Source: a virus. Taken from it: a stretch of 41,972 bases of DNA. Numbering within the stretch: the first letter of the stretch is position 1; each line of letters starts with the position of its first letter. The notes under the pieces were generated by a model that saw nothing but the letters and a program-made list of their open reading frames with translations, was not told the origin of the DNA and ran no database searches. The translations under genes and the position numbers were made by a program. The stretch lies in IMG/VR virus record IMGVR_UViG_3300013137_000037, positions 1 through 41,972 of that record. One strand, 5' to 3'. This document shows, piece by piece, positions 15,035 through 23,797 of this stretch.

Positions 15035-15792
15035 AAGTAACATTGATTAACTATACAAAAGATGCTGAAAGCCTTTTGATTTTCAGCAAAAAAACAAGAT
15101 TGTCTATGTCACCTGAAGGATATGAAGATATTAAAATTCTTCCTAAAAAGGCCAAAGAGGAAGAACTTAGATATGTATTTGGTACTATAGGAAGTAGCTG
15201 GGAATTTGTTGACTATGTTTTTCTTATAGAAGGTGTAAGCAGGGCTTTTACTCATCAAATTGTTAGACACAGGGTAGGAGTTTCTTTTGCCCAGCAAGCT
15301 ATGAGGGTAGTAGATGTATCAGATGGTTTTGATTATATATCTACAGGTAAATGTAAAAATAATAAAGTATATGATGGCACAATGGGTATTATTAAAGATC
15401 AGTATAAAAGGTTAGTTGATCAAGGAGTTGACATACAAGATGCTAGAGGGATATTGCCAACAAATATTTCAACAAATATTCTTGTTAAAATAAATCTTAG
15501 AGCACTTTCAGGGCTACTCAATGAAAGGCTTTGTTTTAAGGCTCAAGGTGAATTCCAAGAAGTAGCAAGAGAAATAAGAGATGAAGTCATGAGAATTCAT
15601 CCTTGGGCAGCACCTGTATTACAAGTTAATTGTGTGCAATATGGTGTCTGTAAATTCCCTAATTTCAAAGATTGCCCTTTAAGAGTAAAGGGTTTAGTGA
15701 AAGATTTTGATAGTAAAGCAATAGAAAAAGAATGGGAGAAAACTACACTTGAGGTGCAGCCTAAAGGAATGAAAAATGATAGGGCCAATTGA
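15031..15792 (+). CDS. thyX: Flavin-dependent thymidylate synthase ThyX, variant signature
   Basis: 253 residues from ATG 15031. ThyX makes dTMP from dUMP using FAD and methylene-tetrahydrofolate. The hallmark RHR occurs at residues 79-81 in HQIVRHRVGVSFAQQAMRV. The usual pattern is RHR, seven residues, then Ser; here that position is Gln and the next Ala, and one residue seems inserted. The C-terminal ARGILPTNISTN...LRALSGLLNERL fits the family, followed by a CVQYGVCKFPNFKDCPL Cys-rich tail. The changed signature could mean altered chemistry (for example hydroxymethylation) or simple divergence. Overlaps its neighbours on both sides. Confidence 0.82.
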   Translation: MKVTLINYTKDAESLLIFSKKTRLSMSPEGYEDIKILPKKAKEEELRYVFGTIGSSWEFVDYVFLIEGVSRAFTHQIVRHRVGVSFAQQAMRVVDVSDGFDYISTGKCKNNKVYDGTMGIIKDQYKRLVDQGVDIQDARGILPTNISTNILVKINLRALSGLLNERLCFKAQGEFQEVAREIRDEVMRIHPWAAPVLQVNCVQYGVCKFPNFKDCPLRVKGLVKDFDSKAIEKEWEKTTLEVQPKGMKNDRAN

Positions 15793-16543
15793 AACATATC
15801 TTTCAATAAATTCAAAAGTTATAAATGATGGCCCAATATATGGAGAATCTTCAAAATTCAAATTTGGGCCAAATGATTTCTGTGGAGAAGAAAGGCTTAA
15901 ATTTGACTCTATTTATGATAAAGCTTTCTATGAAAGAACATTAAAAAAATGTTTTAAGTATGGTAAAGAACTTACATGGAGAGAGTGGCTCACTGAATCA
16001 GGTTTCCCAATTATAAAATACAAATTTTATAAAAATAATCTGGTGGAATTGTCTGAGCATCTAAAGACAACAACAGTAAGACTAATGGGGAAAAACGATA
16101 ATCACTCATTCTTCTACCATTTATGTACACCAATTGTTGGACTTGATTCTTATCTTGATTATCTACTTGAATCATGGAGAGGGAATATAAGAAAAAGTCA
16201 GCCTATTTACTACTTCTCAATATTTGATTCATCATGGGTTCTTAATGATTTTATGAGGAACAAAGATCAGCCTAAAACAATTAGAACAGCATTTGCATGT
16301 TGTATGGCAATTTCATTTAGATGGTTGGTAAAAGAAAATATCCCTATGATTTCATTCATAATGAGGCACAATAATCTTGACCATCTTTATGAAGATATTT
16401 TTTCACCAATGGATATTCTTGGCTCTATATGTGATGAACTTTCTATACCAAAAGTAGGAATAGTTAGTTTGTATTCAGTTTCTACTGTAAAAGGTAAATT
16501 TATTGACAGTGCAAAGAAAATAATGGAGGCATATAATGGGTGA
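15776..16543 (+). CDS. Unknown protein, faintly ThyA-like
   Basis: 255 residues from ATG 15776, overlapping thyX by 17 nt. The second half has AFACCMAISFRWLVKENIPM, then IMRHNNLDHLYEDIFSPMDI. This order (Cys, a beta strand, then an Arg-Asn/Ser-x-D like element and an acidic helix) faintly recalls the thymidylate synthase ThyA core, where PCH...RSxD appears, but key residues are not convincingly matched. It could be a diverged pyrimidine hydroxymethylase or unrelated. Its place between ThyX and an Nmad1-like protein supports a nucleotide role. Confidence 0.4.
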   Translation: MIGPIETYLSINSKVINDGPIYGESSKFKFGPNDFCGEERLKFDSIYDKAFYERTLKKCFKYGKELTWREWLTESGFPIIKYKFYKNNLVELSEHLKTTTVRLMGKNDNHSFFYHLCTPIVGLDSYLDYLLESWRGNIRKSQPIYYFSIFDSSWVLNDFMRNKDQPKTIRTAFACCMAISFRWLVKENIPMISFIMRHNNLDHLYEDIFSPMDILGSICDELSIPKVGIVSLYSVSTVKGKFIDSAKKIMEAYNG

Positions 16544-16874
16544 AATCGAAGAACTTGAAATTAGGACAAGAGATACAGAAGTAAAGATTAGAAAATTCTT
16601 TGATGATTCTATTAAGACAATGGTTAAGAAAAATAAAGATAGGGGTGACTGCTGGAGAAATTCTGGACTTCTTGCTCAATTTATAGAAATTCATAGCATG
16701 TATTTCAGGTTGCGTAATCTTATTTATCTCAAAGGATGGCCAAATGAAGATATTGATGGATGGAAAGACCAAGTTAACAATGCTCTTGAAGATATGCGCA
16801 ATTTTACAGTTCTTGCACAAATATGTGTTGAAGAGAACAATTATAAAGGAATTGAAATAAATGAACATTTATAA
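16536..16874 (+). CDS. Nmad1/DUF1599-like nucleotide-modification-associated protein
   Basis: 112 residues from ATG 16536. The layout KDRGDCWRNSGLLAQFIEIH, then FRLRNLI, an acidic NNALEDMRNF and VLAQICVEEN matches the Nmad1 (DUF1599) domain: K..DYG.sWR...., D..iKi.Rl..L, .D.l.DL.NY.iLa. Nmad proteins were named from their clustering with DNA-base-modifying genes in phages. No enzyme activity is proven for them. Its neighbours (ThyX, radical SAM) fit that theme. It overlaps the radical SAM gene by 14 nt. Confidence 0.65.
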   Translation: MGEIEELEIRTRDTEVKIRKFFDDSIKTMVKKNKDRGDCWRNSGLLAQFIEIHSMYFRLRNLIYLKGWPNEDIDGWKDQVNNALEDMRNFTVLAQICVEENNYKGIEINEHL

Positions 16875-17880
16875 TAGCTCTAAATACAATAAAATTCTGA
16901 AATATTCTGATTCTATAAAAAATGGGCTTAGGAATTTCCCTGCAAGTATACAGGTTGCACTTACAGATTATTGTTTTAACAAATGCTATATGTGTGGTCA
17001 TTGGAAAAGAGAGAAAAAAGATATAATTGATATCAAAATTTTGAAGAATTTCATAAAATTTGGCAAGGTTAATGGACTTGAAACAATATGTTTTAGCGGA
17101 GGTGACCCATTTGCATTTGCAGATATCAATGAAATTATGAAATTTTGTGAAAATTTAGGATTAGAATATGGTTTTATCACAGCAGGTTATGTCCCTGATC
17201 ATGTTGATTTGGATTGCTTAAGGAATTCTAATTTTATAAGAATAAGCCTTGATTCAATCACAAATTATAGCAAATGCAGAGGCGGGATAGACATTGATAA
17301 TGTACTAAAATCAATAAAAAGACTTGATGGCAACAACATTAAAATTGGTTTTGGCATTACAGTTCATAGTTTGAATTTCAATGATATTGAAAATATTTTC
17401 AAATTTATCATCACACTAAACAATGTTGTAGAAGTAAGAACATGGCCAGTCCGTGGTGATTTTGCAAAAGCAATTGCTGATAGTGATTTCATAAAAATGA
17501 TTGATAAATACAATAACATTTTTATAGGAAAAGGGATTGATACTAATATAAAAGATTTACCTGATCATCTATTGAATGGAGAAATAAAGCCAAATTTCAA
17601 TCGTTGCATGATAGGTAAACTGCATGTATTCATAGGTGCAAACGGAGATATTTACCCATGTTGCATGATTGCAGGTGATTCAAAAGACCATGATTTTGGT
17701 ATCATATTAGGCAACATCAAAAATTTTGACATCACAGATTTTAATTCTAAAATTGAAGAGATAGCAAAAATAGGTTTTAAGAAAATGCCAGTATGCTGTA
17801 GAGATGATTGTACATCAAGATTATCAACTATCAACAAGGCAATAGAAGATATTATTGATTCAAAATGTGATTTTGTTTGA
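16861..17880 (+). CDS. Radical SAM enzyme with SPASM-like C-terminal cysteines
   Basis: 339 residues from ATG 16861. CxxxCxxC at C38, C42, C45 (DYCFNKCYMCGHW) binds the 4Fe-4S cluster that cleaves S-adenosylmethionine; SGGDP at 79-83 is the SAM-binding glycine motif. C-terminal cysteines at 249, 267, 268, 312, 313 and 317 suggest at least one auxiliary cluster, as in SPASM proteins that modify peptides or small molecules. In phage base-hypermodification clusters radical SAM enzymes act on modified thymidines; this is the likely setting here given ThyX and Nmad1 beside it, but substrate is unproven. Confidence 0.8.
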   Translation: MNIYNSSKYNKILKYSDSIKNGLRNFPASIQVALTDYCFNKCYMCGHWKREKKDIIDIKILKNFIKFGKVNGLETICFSGGDPFAFADINEIMKFCENLGLEYGFITAGYVPDHVDLDCLRNSNFIRISLDSITNYSKCRGGIDIDNVLKSIKRLDGNNIKIGFGITVHSLNFNDIENIFKFIITLNNVVEVRTWPVRGDFAKAIADSDFIKMIDKYNNIFIGKGIDTNIKDLPDHLLNGEIKPNFNRCMIGKLHVFIGANGDIYPCCMIAGDSKDHDFGIILGNIKNFDITDFNSKIEEIAKIGFKKMPVCCRDDCTSRLSTINKAIEDIIDSKCDFV

Positions 17881-17901
17881 ATTGCTGATGGAGGAATAAT
17901 A

Positions 17902-18255
17902 ATGGGTTGGATTGGAGTTGATCTTGATGGTACACTTGCTAAATTTGATGAATGGGAAGGGCCAACAAAAATAGGTTCACCTATCTTAAAGATGGCCAAG
18001 AGGGTAAAAGAATGGTTGAATAATGGATATGAAGTAAGAATAATCACCGCAAGAGTTTCAACAAGTAATCCTCAAAAAGATGGTGCCAAAGAAGCAATTG
18101 AAAGATGGTGCTTAGAAAATATAGGCACTATTTTGCCAGTATCTTCAGAAAAAGATTATGGAATGATTGAACTCTGGGATGATAGATGTGTAAGGGTTGA
18201 AAAAAACACAGGTGAAGTATTATCACTAAGGAATAATCCTAATGATAAACAATGA
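17902..18255 (+). CDS. HAD-like phosphatase
   Basis: 117 residues from ATG 17902, after GGAGGAATAAT. HAD motif I is VDLDGTLA with the nucleophile Asp and acid/base Asp; motif II is seen as IITAR; motif III-IV as LWDDRCVRV. Small HAD proteins with this WDDRCV ending are frequent in phages. The expected reaction is removal of phosphate from a nucleotide or sugar phosphate. Placed right after the radical SAM gene and before the polymerase, it may process a precursor of a modified nucleotide. It overlaps the polymerase start by 14 nt. Confidence 0.7.
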   Translation: MGWIGVDLDGTLAKFDEWEGPTKIGSPILKMAKRVKEWLNNGYEVRIITARVSTSNPQKDGAKEAIERWCLENIGTILPVSSEKDYGMIELWDDRCVRVEKNTGEVLSLRNNPNDKQ

Positions 18256-21200
18256 TTTTATACATTTGCATTGCCACAATGAGTTTTCACTTCTTGATGG
18301 TTTTGGTTCTGCTGAAAAATTTGCTGATAAAATTAAAGGGAATAGCCAATTAGGAATGGCTTTGACTAATCATGGCAACGTAGATGGAGCAATGAAGTTT
18401 CAGAATGCCTTTCAAGCAGCAGGTCTTATTCCAATACATGGTGCTGAACTTTATATAGTTAAAGATATAAACAATAAAGAGAAAGGTGATGTAAGAAGGC
18501 ATATTGTTACTCTTGTTAAAAATGAAATAGGATGGAAAAATCTTCTTAAAATGCTTACTATTGCTAATCTTGAAGGGTTCTACTATAGGCCTAGAATATC
18601 TCCGAAAATACTCCTTGAAAATTGTGAAGGGTTAATTATTACAACAGCATGTGCATCATCATTCTTGCATGATGAGTGGGGGAAGAAGCTATTCAAAGAC
18701 TTGAATGATGCAATAGGTAATGACTTATATGCTGAAATAATGCCTCACAATATTGAAGGACAAGAAGATACAAATAAACTTGCAATCTCATTTGCTGAAA
18801 AATTCAATAGAAAAATAATAGCAACAAATGATTGCCATTATATTGGGAAAGATGATGAGAAAGTACAAGAAGTTCTACTTGCTATTCAATCAAAGAAAAA
18901 ATGGAAAGACCCTAACCGATGGAGATTTGAAGCTCATGAACTTTATTTGAAAACAAGAGAAGAAATGCTATTAGCTTTTGCTAACCAAGGATGTTATAAA
19001 AGAAAATTTATAGAAAATACCCTTGACAATACAATTGAGATTTTTGACAAATGCAAAGACTTTAGGATTCCAAAAGTAAAGGTTGAACTACCAACTATAC
19101 CTGAACTTTCTTGTGGCAACATTACTTCTGCACAATTTATTAAAAAATTATGCAGGATTGGAATAAAAAATAAGATAATGTCAGATCCTGATAAAGCAAA
19201 AGATATTGACAAATATATTGATAGAATGAATGAAGAATTGGAAACAATTGAAAAGCAAGGATTTATTGAATATTTTTTAATAGTTTGGGAAGTGATAAAT
19301 TGGTGCAAATTAAATGACATCATGACAGGGCCAGGCAGAGGCAGTGCTGCAGGAAGTCTTGTTTGTTATTTGCTTAATATTACTAAAGTTGACCCTATTA
19401 AATTTAATTTACTTTTTGCTAGGTTTATATCGCCTGCTCGTATTGACTTGCCGGATATTGACAATGATTTCCAAGATAATAAAAGGCATCTTGTTGTAGA
19501 ACATTTCCAAAAAATATATGGTGAATATTTCGTTGCAGGAGTTAGTACATTTTTGACAATGAAAGGGAAAGGTGCATTAAGAGATGTTGCAAGAGTATTT
19601 GATGTCCCATTAAGTGATGTTAATTCTGCTTGCGCATCAATTGTTACTAGGTCATGGGGGGATTTTCGTTCATCATTTACTATAGAAGATGCTTTTGATA
19701 CTTTTGAGGATGGGAAAAAGTTCAAGGAAAAATACCCAAAAGTAACAGATATTGCAATTAAAATAGAAGGGCAAACAAGAGGTAAAGGGCAGCATGCAGC
19801 AGCGGTTTGCATCTCCTCTAATGACCTAAGAAATGGTACACGTTGCAACTTGCTCTATGGCTCTAAAATCCAAAGCAATGGTCAAAAAGATTTGCTTGTA
19901 AATTGGGACAAACATGACATTGAATCTTTTGGGCTTATGAAACTTGATATCCTTGGATTAAATGCATTGACAGTACTTAGTGAATCAAAAAATCTAATAA
20001 AAAAAAATCATGGAGTTGATGTTGATTATGAATCGATAAAACTTGATGATAAAGATGTTCTCCAAGAATTTTCAAAAGGGAATACAACAGGAATTTTCCA
20101 ATTTAATTCATTAGGATTAAAAAAGTTATGTTATGAACTTGGAATAGATGATTTCAAAATGCTATCACATGCAAATGCTCTTTACAGACCTGGAACATTA
20201 AAATCAGGAATGGTTGATGTTTTTGTTGCTAGGAAAAGAGGCCTTGAGAAATATAAAAGTGCTCATCCAATAATTGAAAAGTTGACAAAGGATACATTTG
20301 GTATTATTTTATATCAAGAGCAAGTTATGTTATTCATGTATGATCTTGCTGGCCTTGGTTGGAAAACTGCTGATTCAGTTAGGAAAGTAGTAAGTAAATC
20401 ACAAGGTGAAGAACAATTCAAAAAGTTCAAAGAAATATTTGTCAACGGCTGTTTGAATAAAAAAACTTTGCCTAGAGAAGAAGCTGAAAAACTTTGGGAT
20501 GACCTATCAACGTTTGGAACATTTGCATTCAATCTTTCTCATAGTGTTGCATATTCTGTTATTTCATTTTGGGAGATGTGGCTAAAAGTACATTACCCAA
20601 ATGAGTTTATCTGTGCAAGTTTAACATTTGGGAATGATAACAAGAAGTCAAGCCTTGTAGAAGAAGCAATACGATTAGGCCTAGATGTTAGGCCCCCTAA
20701 GCTAGGTAAATCACATTCCTCTTTGTGGATAGCAAAGGATAATATTCTATATGCCCCCTTTATAGAAATAAAAGGTATAGGGGAGGCTACAGCTATAAAA
20801 CTAGCAGGGGAAGGCAAGAGAGCACATTCAGGAGGATTCTTTGAATTAGAAGAGGCATGCCATGATGAAAATTTTGGTAGATTTGGTAACATACTTGATG
20901 ATATAAAGGCAGGATGTGATGAATCAATTAGTGATGAGGAAGCTGTAAAAATAAAAAAATATTTTAACTTCAGCCTATGCAAAAATCCTCTTTCTCGATA
21001 TGACTCAATAATGGATGTTATAAAGAAAGGAATAAAAATATCAAGAATAAAAGATGTTAATTGGTCTGAAAGAGATTATAGGTATAACTATTATTTTGGA
21101 GAGATAACTCAGATAAAATATTCATATAAGTCAAATCTTGATTCAAACAATACAGGAGGGGTTTATGGAGGGGTTTATGGCAACCTAAAAGATAAAGAAG

Positions 21201-21961
21201 GCTATTCTATGATAATTTTTGAGCCTGACCTCTATAATAGAAGAAAGGAAGAAGTTGAACATTGTTCAGGGGAATTTTCTATAGTAAGTTGCAATCATCC
21301 TAAGAAGGCTACTCATATTGAGTGTAGAGATATATGGTTTGGTAAGGATATGATGTCAGGGAATCTTGAAGGGCTTAATCTTAAACTCGCTAGAAAGGTA
21401 GAACCTATAATTGAACTCCCTCTTGATACTTGTAGCCTTTGCCCTCTTAAAGAAGAATGTACAAACCCTGTTCAGCCTTCTCTTGGTAAGTACAATATGA
21501 TGATTGTAGGGGAAGCCCCTGGAAAAGATGAAGATGCTTTAGGGGAAGGATTTATAGGGAAATCAGGAAGGCTATTGTGGGATTCTTTGAAAGAAAAAGG
21601 ATATAGAAGAAATATGTTCCATATAACAAATGTGGTTAAATGTTTCCCTTCTTCTACTAAAACCCCTACAAAAAGGCATATAAAATCATGCTCTAAATAC
21701 CTTGATAAAGAGATTGAAATAATAAAACCTTTTATTATTTTAGCATTTGGCAATACAAGTCTTAAATATTTTACAGATGAAGATAGTGGAATAATGTCTA
21801 AAAATGGGACTACTGAGTGGAATGAGAAAGCTAATGCTTGGATATGCTGGTGTATGCATCCTGCTTCAGTATTATATCACGAGGAGAATAGAACTATGTT
21901 TGATGAAGGTATTAAAAACTTTGCTAATAAAATCAGAACACTTGGAGGATTAGAAGAATGA
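18242..21961 (+). CDS. dnaE: DNA polymerase III alpha fused to family-4-like uracil-DNA glycosylase
   Basis: 1239 residues. An N-terminal PHP domain starts at HLHCHNE (8-14). The polymerase palm has GPGRGSAAGS, PDIDND with Asp405 and Asp407, and KLDILGL with Asp569, the three catalytic carboxylates of C-family enzymes. A thumb/finger region with ALYRPG and YQEQVM follows. After residue ~1060 comes an added domain: CSLC (1064/1067), GEAPGKDEDALGEGFIGKSG (1090 on), NVVKCFP and a second Cys 15 residues later, and MHPAS. These are the motifs and four cluster cysteines of family-4 uracil-DNA glycosylases. The fusion would join strand synthesis to uracil removal. It replaces the usual C-terminal OB/tau-binding part. 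Confidence 0.9.
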   Translation: MINNDFIHLHCHNEFSLLDGFGSAEKFADKIKGNSQLGMALTNHGNVDGAMKFQNAFQAAGLIPIHGAELYIVKDINNKEKGDVRRHIVTLVKNEIGWKNLLKMLTIANLEGFYYRPRISPKILLENCEGLIITTACASSFLHDEWGKKLFKDLNDAIGNDLYAEIMPHNIEGQEDTNKLAISFAEKFNRKIIATNDCHYIGKDDEKVQEVLLAIQSKKKWKDPNRWRFEAHELYLKTREEMLLAFANQGCYKRKFIENTLDNTIEIFDKCKDFRIPKVKVELPTIPELSCGNITSAQFIKKLCRIGIKNKIMSDPDKAKDIDKYIDRMNEELETIEKQGFIEYFLIVWEVINWCKLNDIMTGPGRGSAAGSLVCYLLNITKVDPIKFNLLFARFISPARIDLPDIDNDFQDNKRHLVVEHFQKIYGEYFVAGVSTFLTMKGKGALRDVARVFDVPLSDVNSACASIVTRSWGDFRSSFTIEDAFDTFEDGKKFKEKYPKVTDIAIKIEGQTRGKGQHAAAVCISSNDLRNGTRCNLLYGSKIQSNGQKDLLVNWDKHDIESFGLMKLDILGLNALTVLSESKNLIKKNHGVDVDYESIKLDDKDVLQEFSKGNTTGIFQFNSLGLKKLCYELGIDDFKMLSHANALYRPGTLKSGMVDVFVARKRGLEKYKSAHPIIEKLTKDTFGIILYQEQVMLFMYDLAGLGWKTADSVRKVVSKSQGEEQFKKFKEIFVNGCLNKKTLPREEAEKLWDDLSTFGTFAFNLSHSVAYSVISFWEMWLKVHYPNEFICASLTFGNDNKKSSLVEEAIRLGLDVRPPKLGKSHSSLWIAKDNILYAPFIEIKGIGEATAIKLAGEGKRAHSGGFFELEEACHDENFGRFGNILDDIKAGCDESISDEEAVKIKKYFNFSLCKNPLSRYDSIMDVIKKGIKISRIKDVNWSERDYRYNYYFGEITQIKYSYKSNLDSNNTGGVYGGVYGNLKDKEGYSMIIFEPDLYNRRKEEVEHCSGEFSIVSCNHPKKATHIECRDIWFGKDMMSGNLEGLNLKLARKVEPIIELPLDTCSLCPLKEECTNPVQPSLGKYNMMIVGEAPGKDEDALGEGFIGKSGRLLWDSLKEKGYRRNMFHITNVVKCFPSSTKTPTKRHIKSCSKYLDKEIEIIKPFIILAFGNTSLKYFTDEDSGIMSKNGTTEWNEKANAWICWCMHPASVLYHEENRTMFDEGIKNFANKIRTLGGLEE

Positions 21962-22392
21962 GAATGTTTGAAGAAATGATTGAGGCAGGAAAATTTGATT
22001 CAATGTTAGGGGATGAAGCTGATACAGGATATGCACACAATGGAACCTCTTTATCAGATTCAATTAGGGTATATCATTGTCTTATATGGCAGGAAGATAA
22101 TCGAAGATATTGCGGGTATCATGATTATCGCTTTTTAGGAAGGCTTGCAAAAAGAAAAAATGAGTTAGAATACATGGCAGTAGATAGAGTGAGAAAAAGC
22201 TTGATTATTCTTAAATATTTTAATTTAATAGATATTTCAAGTGAGAAAAAGGAGTGCTCAAATGGTATAATAGTTCTAAAATGGTGGAAACCTCTTAGAA
22301 AGAAAATGCTTGTAAAAGAAAGGATGGACAAGATGGCAAGAAGTCTTAAAAACAGCTATTATGATGATTATGGTAACGAGAGGGGGCTATAA
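21958..22392 (+). CDS. Hypothetical protein, possible winged-helix
   Basis: 144 residues from ATG 21958 (4-nt overlap with the polymerase). The middle, YRFLGRLAKRKNELEYMAVD... KYFNLIDI... IIVLKWW, has a helix-turn-helix then wing-like order reminiscent of replication-accessory winged-helix proteins. No decisive motif is present. Placement between polymerase and clamp suggests a replication accessory role. Confidence 0.45.
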   Translation: MRMFEEMIEAGKFDSMLGDEADTGYAHNGTSLSDSIRVYHCLIWQEDNRRYCGYHDYRFLGRLAKRKNELEYMAVDRVRKSLIILKYFNLIDISSEKKECSNGIIVLKWWKPLRKKMLVKERMDKMARSLKNSYYDDYGNERGL

Positions 22393-23456
22393 TGATTATT
22401 TCTAAATCTAAGATTATATCAGCTATGAAAAATGCACTTCCTGGTATTGATTCAGTTAGTCTTATTGAAGGTGCAGACACTTTTATATTTAGAAAAGGTT
22501 TTATACATAGTTATAATGATAGCATAAGTGTCACTACTCCTTTTGATATGGGAGAAGGGGTTGAATTTGTAGTAAAAGCAAAAGATTTTTATTCACTTAT
22601 TAGTAAGATGAAAGAAGATACTATAAGCCTTGAACTAAATGATAATTCTGTTATTCTTAAATGTGGAAAGGCTAAGGCTTCTTTTGTTCTTATGAAAGAT
22701 ACTATTGCTACTTCTGTAATGGCATTAAGTGAAGAGCAAAATAATTGGGAACCTTTGCCTGATAATTTTAAGAATAATCTTATTAAATGCATTATAAAAG
22801 GAAATCACTATTCAATAGCAGGAGTATATGTGTCTTCTGACATTATGTATTCTACTGATGGAATGAGAATAAACTCTTTTCATTTGAAATCTCCTATGAA
22901 GAAATTTTGGATAAGTGATTATGCTGCAGATAATATTCTTAAAATAGGGGAATTTAAGGAATACTGTTTATCAAAAAATTGGGTATATTTTAAGGATAGC
23001 AGCAATACAATTCTTAGTTGTAGGAAGCTTCCTGATGAAAAATATCCTGAAAGTTCTTTTGCTAATATTGTTCTTAGTCATAGTAAGAATGAAAAGGATT
23101 TAAGTAATAAACTGCCTGAAGGATTTATAGAAGCACTTAATAGGGCTGCATCACTTTCTATTAGCCTTAGCATCTATAATGCTGTTGAACTTATTTTTAG
23201 TAAAGATGAAATTGAAGTTTCTTCAGAAAGAACTTCAGGGTCATATTCTGAAAAGATTCCTTGGGAGAAGCCTTTTGAAGAAGAATTTGATCCAGTAAAA
23301 GTCTATGTAGATAGTTCTATGATTGAAAATGGTCTTTTCTATTCTAAAGAGTTTTATCTAAAAAGTATTAGGAGCAAAGGGGGGATTATTAAAACAAGGA
23401 TCGTATTTGGAGATGATGAAGGAGTGCATCTCTTAGGAACAATTGATAAGGAGTAG
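22392..23456 (+). CDS. dnaN: Sliding clamp (DnaN-like)
   Basis: 354 residues from ATG 22392, close to the ~366 of bacterial beta clamps. The protein would form a ring that tethers the polymerase to DNA. The pattern SVTTPFDM, then FVVKAKDFYSLISKMKED, ISLELNDNSVILKCGKAKASF matches domain 1 of DnaN, and repeated beta-rich segments follow (MYSTDGMRINSFHLK; ISLSIYNAVELIFSKDEIEV), consistent with three repeated domains. Clamp loader and polymerase genes flank it. Confidence 0.8.
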   Translation: MIISKSKIISAMKNALPGIDSVSLIEGADTFIFRKGFIHSYNDSISVTTPFDMGEGVEFVVKAKDFYSLISKMKEDTISLELNDNSVILKCGKAKASFVLMKDTIATSVMALSEEQNNWEPLPDNFKNNLIKCIIKGNHYSIAGVYVSSDIMYSTDGMRINSFHLKSPMKKFWISDYAADNILKIGEFKEYCLSKNWVYFKDSSNTILSCRKLPDEKYPESSFANIVLSHSKNEKDLSNKLPEGFIEALNRAASLSISLSIYNAVELIFSKDEIEVSSERTSGSYSEKIPWEKPFEEEFDPVKVYVDSSMIENGLFYSKEFYLKSIRSKGGIIKTRIVFGDDEGVHLLGTIDKE

Positions 23457-23459
23457 AAT

Positions 23460-23723
23460 ATGCTTAATAAATTAAGAGATGAAATACATCAAAATGCTAT
23501 TGACCATGGATTCTATGATACTGATGAAGATAGGCAAATTCTTGTTAAACTTATGCTTATTGTATCTGAATTAGGTGAGGCTTGTGAAGCTTATAGAGAA
23601 GGAAGGACTTCTGATCTCCCTCTTTTTCATAGGCAAAAAACTTTGGCTAAAGATTCAAATCTCAACCCTAATATAATATTTAACATGGATAAAAGAAATC
23701 CCCTCCTTCAGGTGGGGGTATAA
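23460..23723 (+). pseudogene. MazG-like pyrophosphohydrolase, 5' part, cut by insertion element
   Basis: From ATG 23460 the first ~77 codons read IHQNAIDHGFYDTDEDRQIL and LMLIVSELGEACEAYREG, the helix with the ELGE metal-binding motif of MazG-type NTP pyrophosphohydrolases. At about 23692 the frame runs into the left end of an IS200/IS605 element and stops at 23723. The second half of the same gene resumes at 25453. Such enzymes remove non-standard or excess NTPs; here the gene should be inactive unless precisely repaired. Confidence 0.75.
23700..23717 (+). repeat. Left-end hairpin of the IS200/IS605 element
   Basis: CCCCTCC and GGTGGGG pair around TTCA with one T-T mismatch. Such subterminal hairpins are recognised by the Y1 transposase for single-strand cleavage. 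It is the counterpart of the right-end hairpin at 25430-25449. Confidence 0.7.
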
Positions 23724-23797
23724 AAAATGAATAAAATATCATAACAGGTATAGACTATAATGATATAATCGGTTATATTAGTTATAAGGAAACCAAA

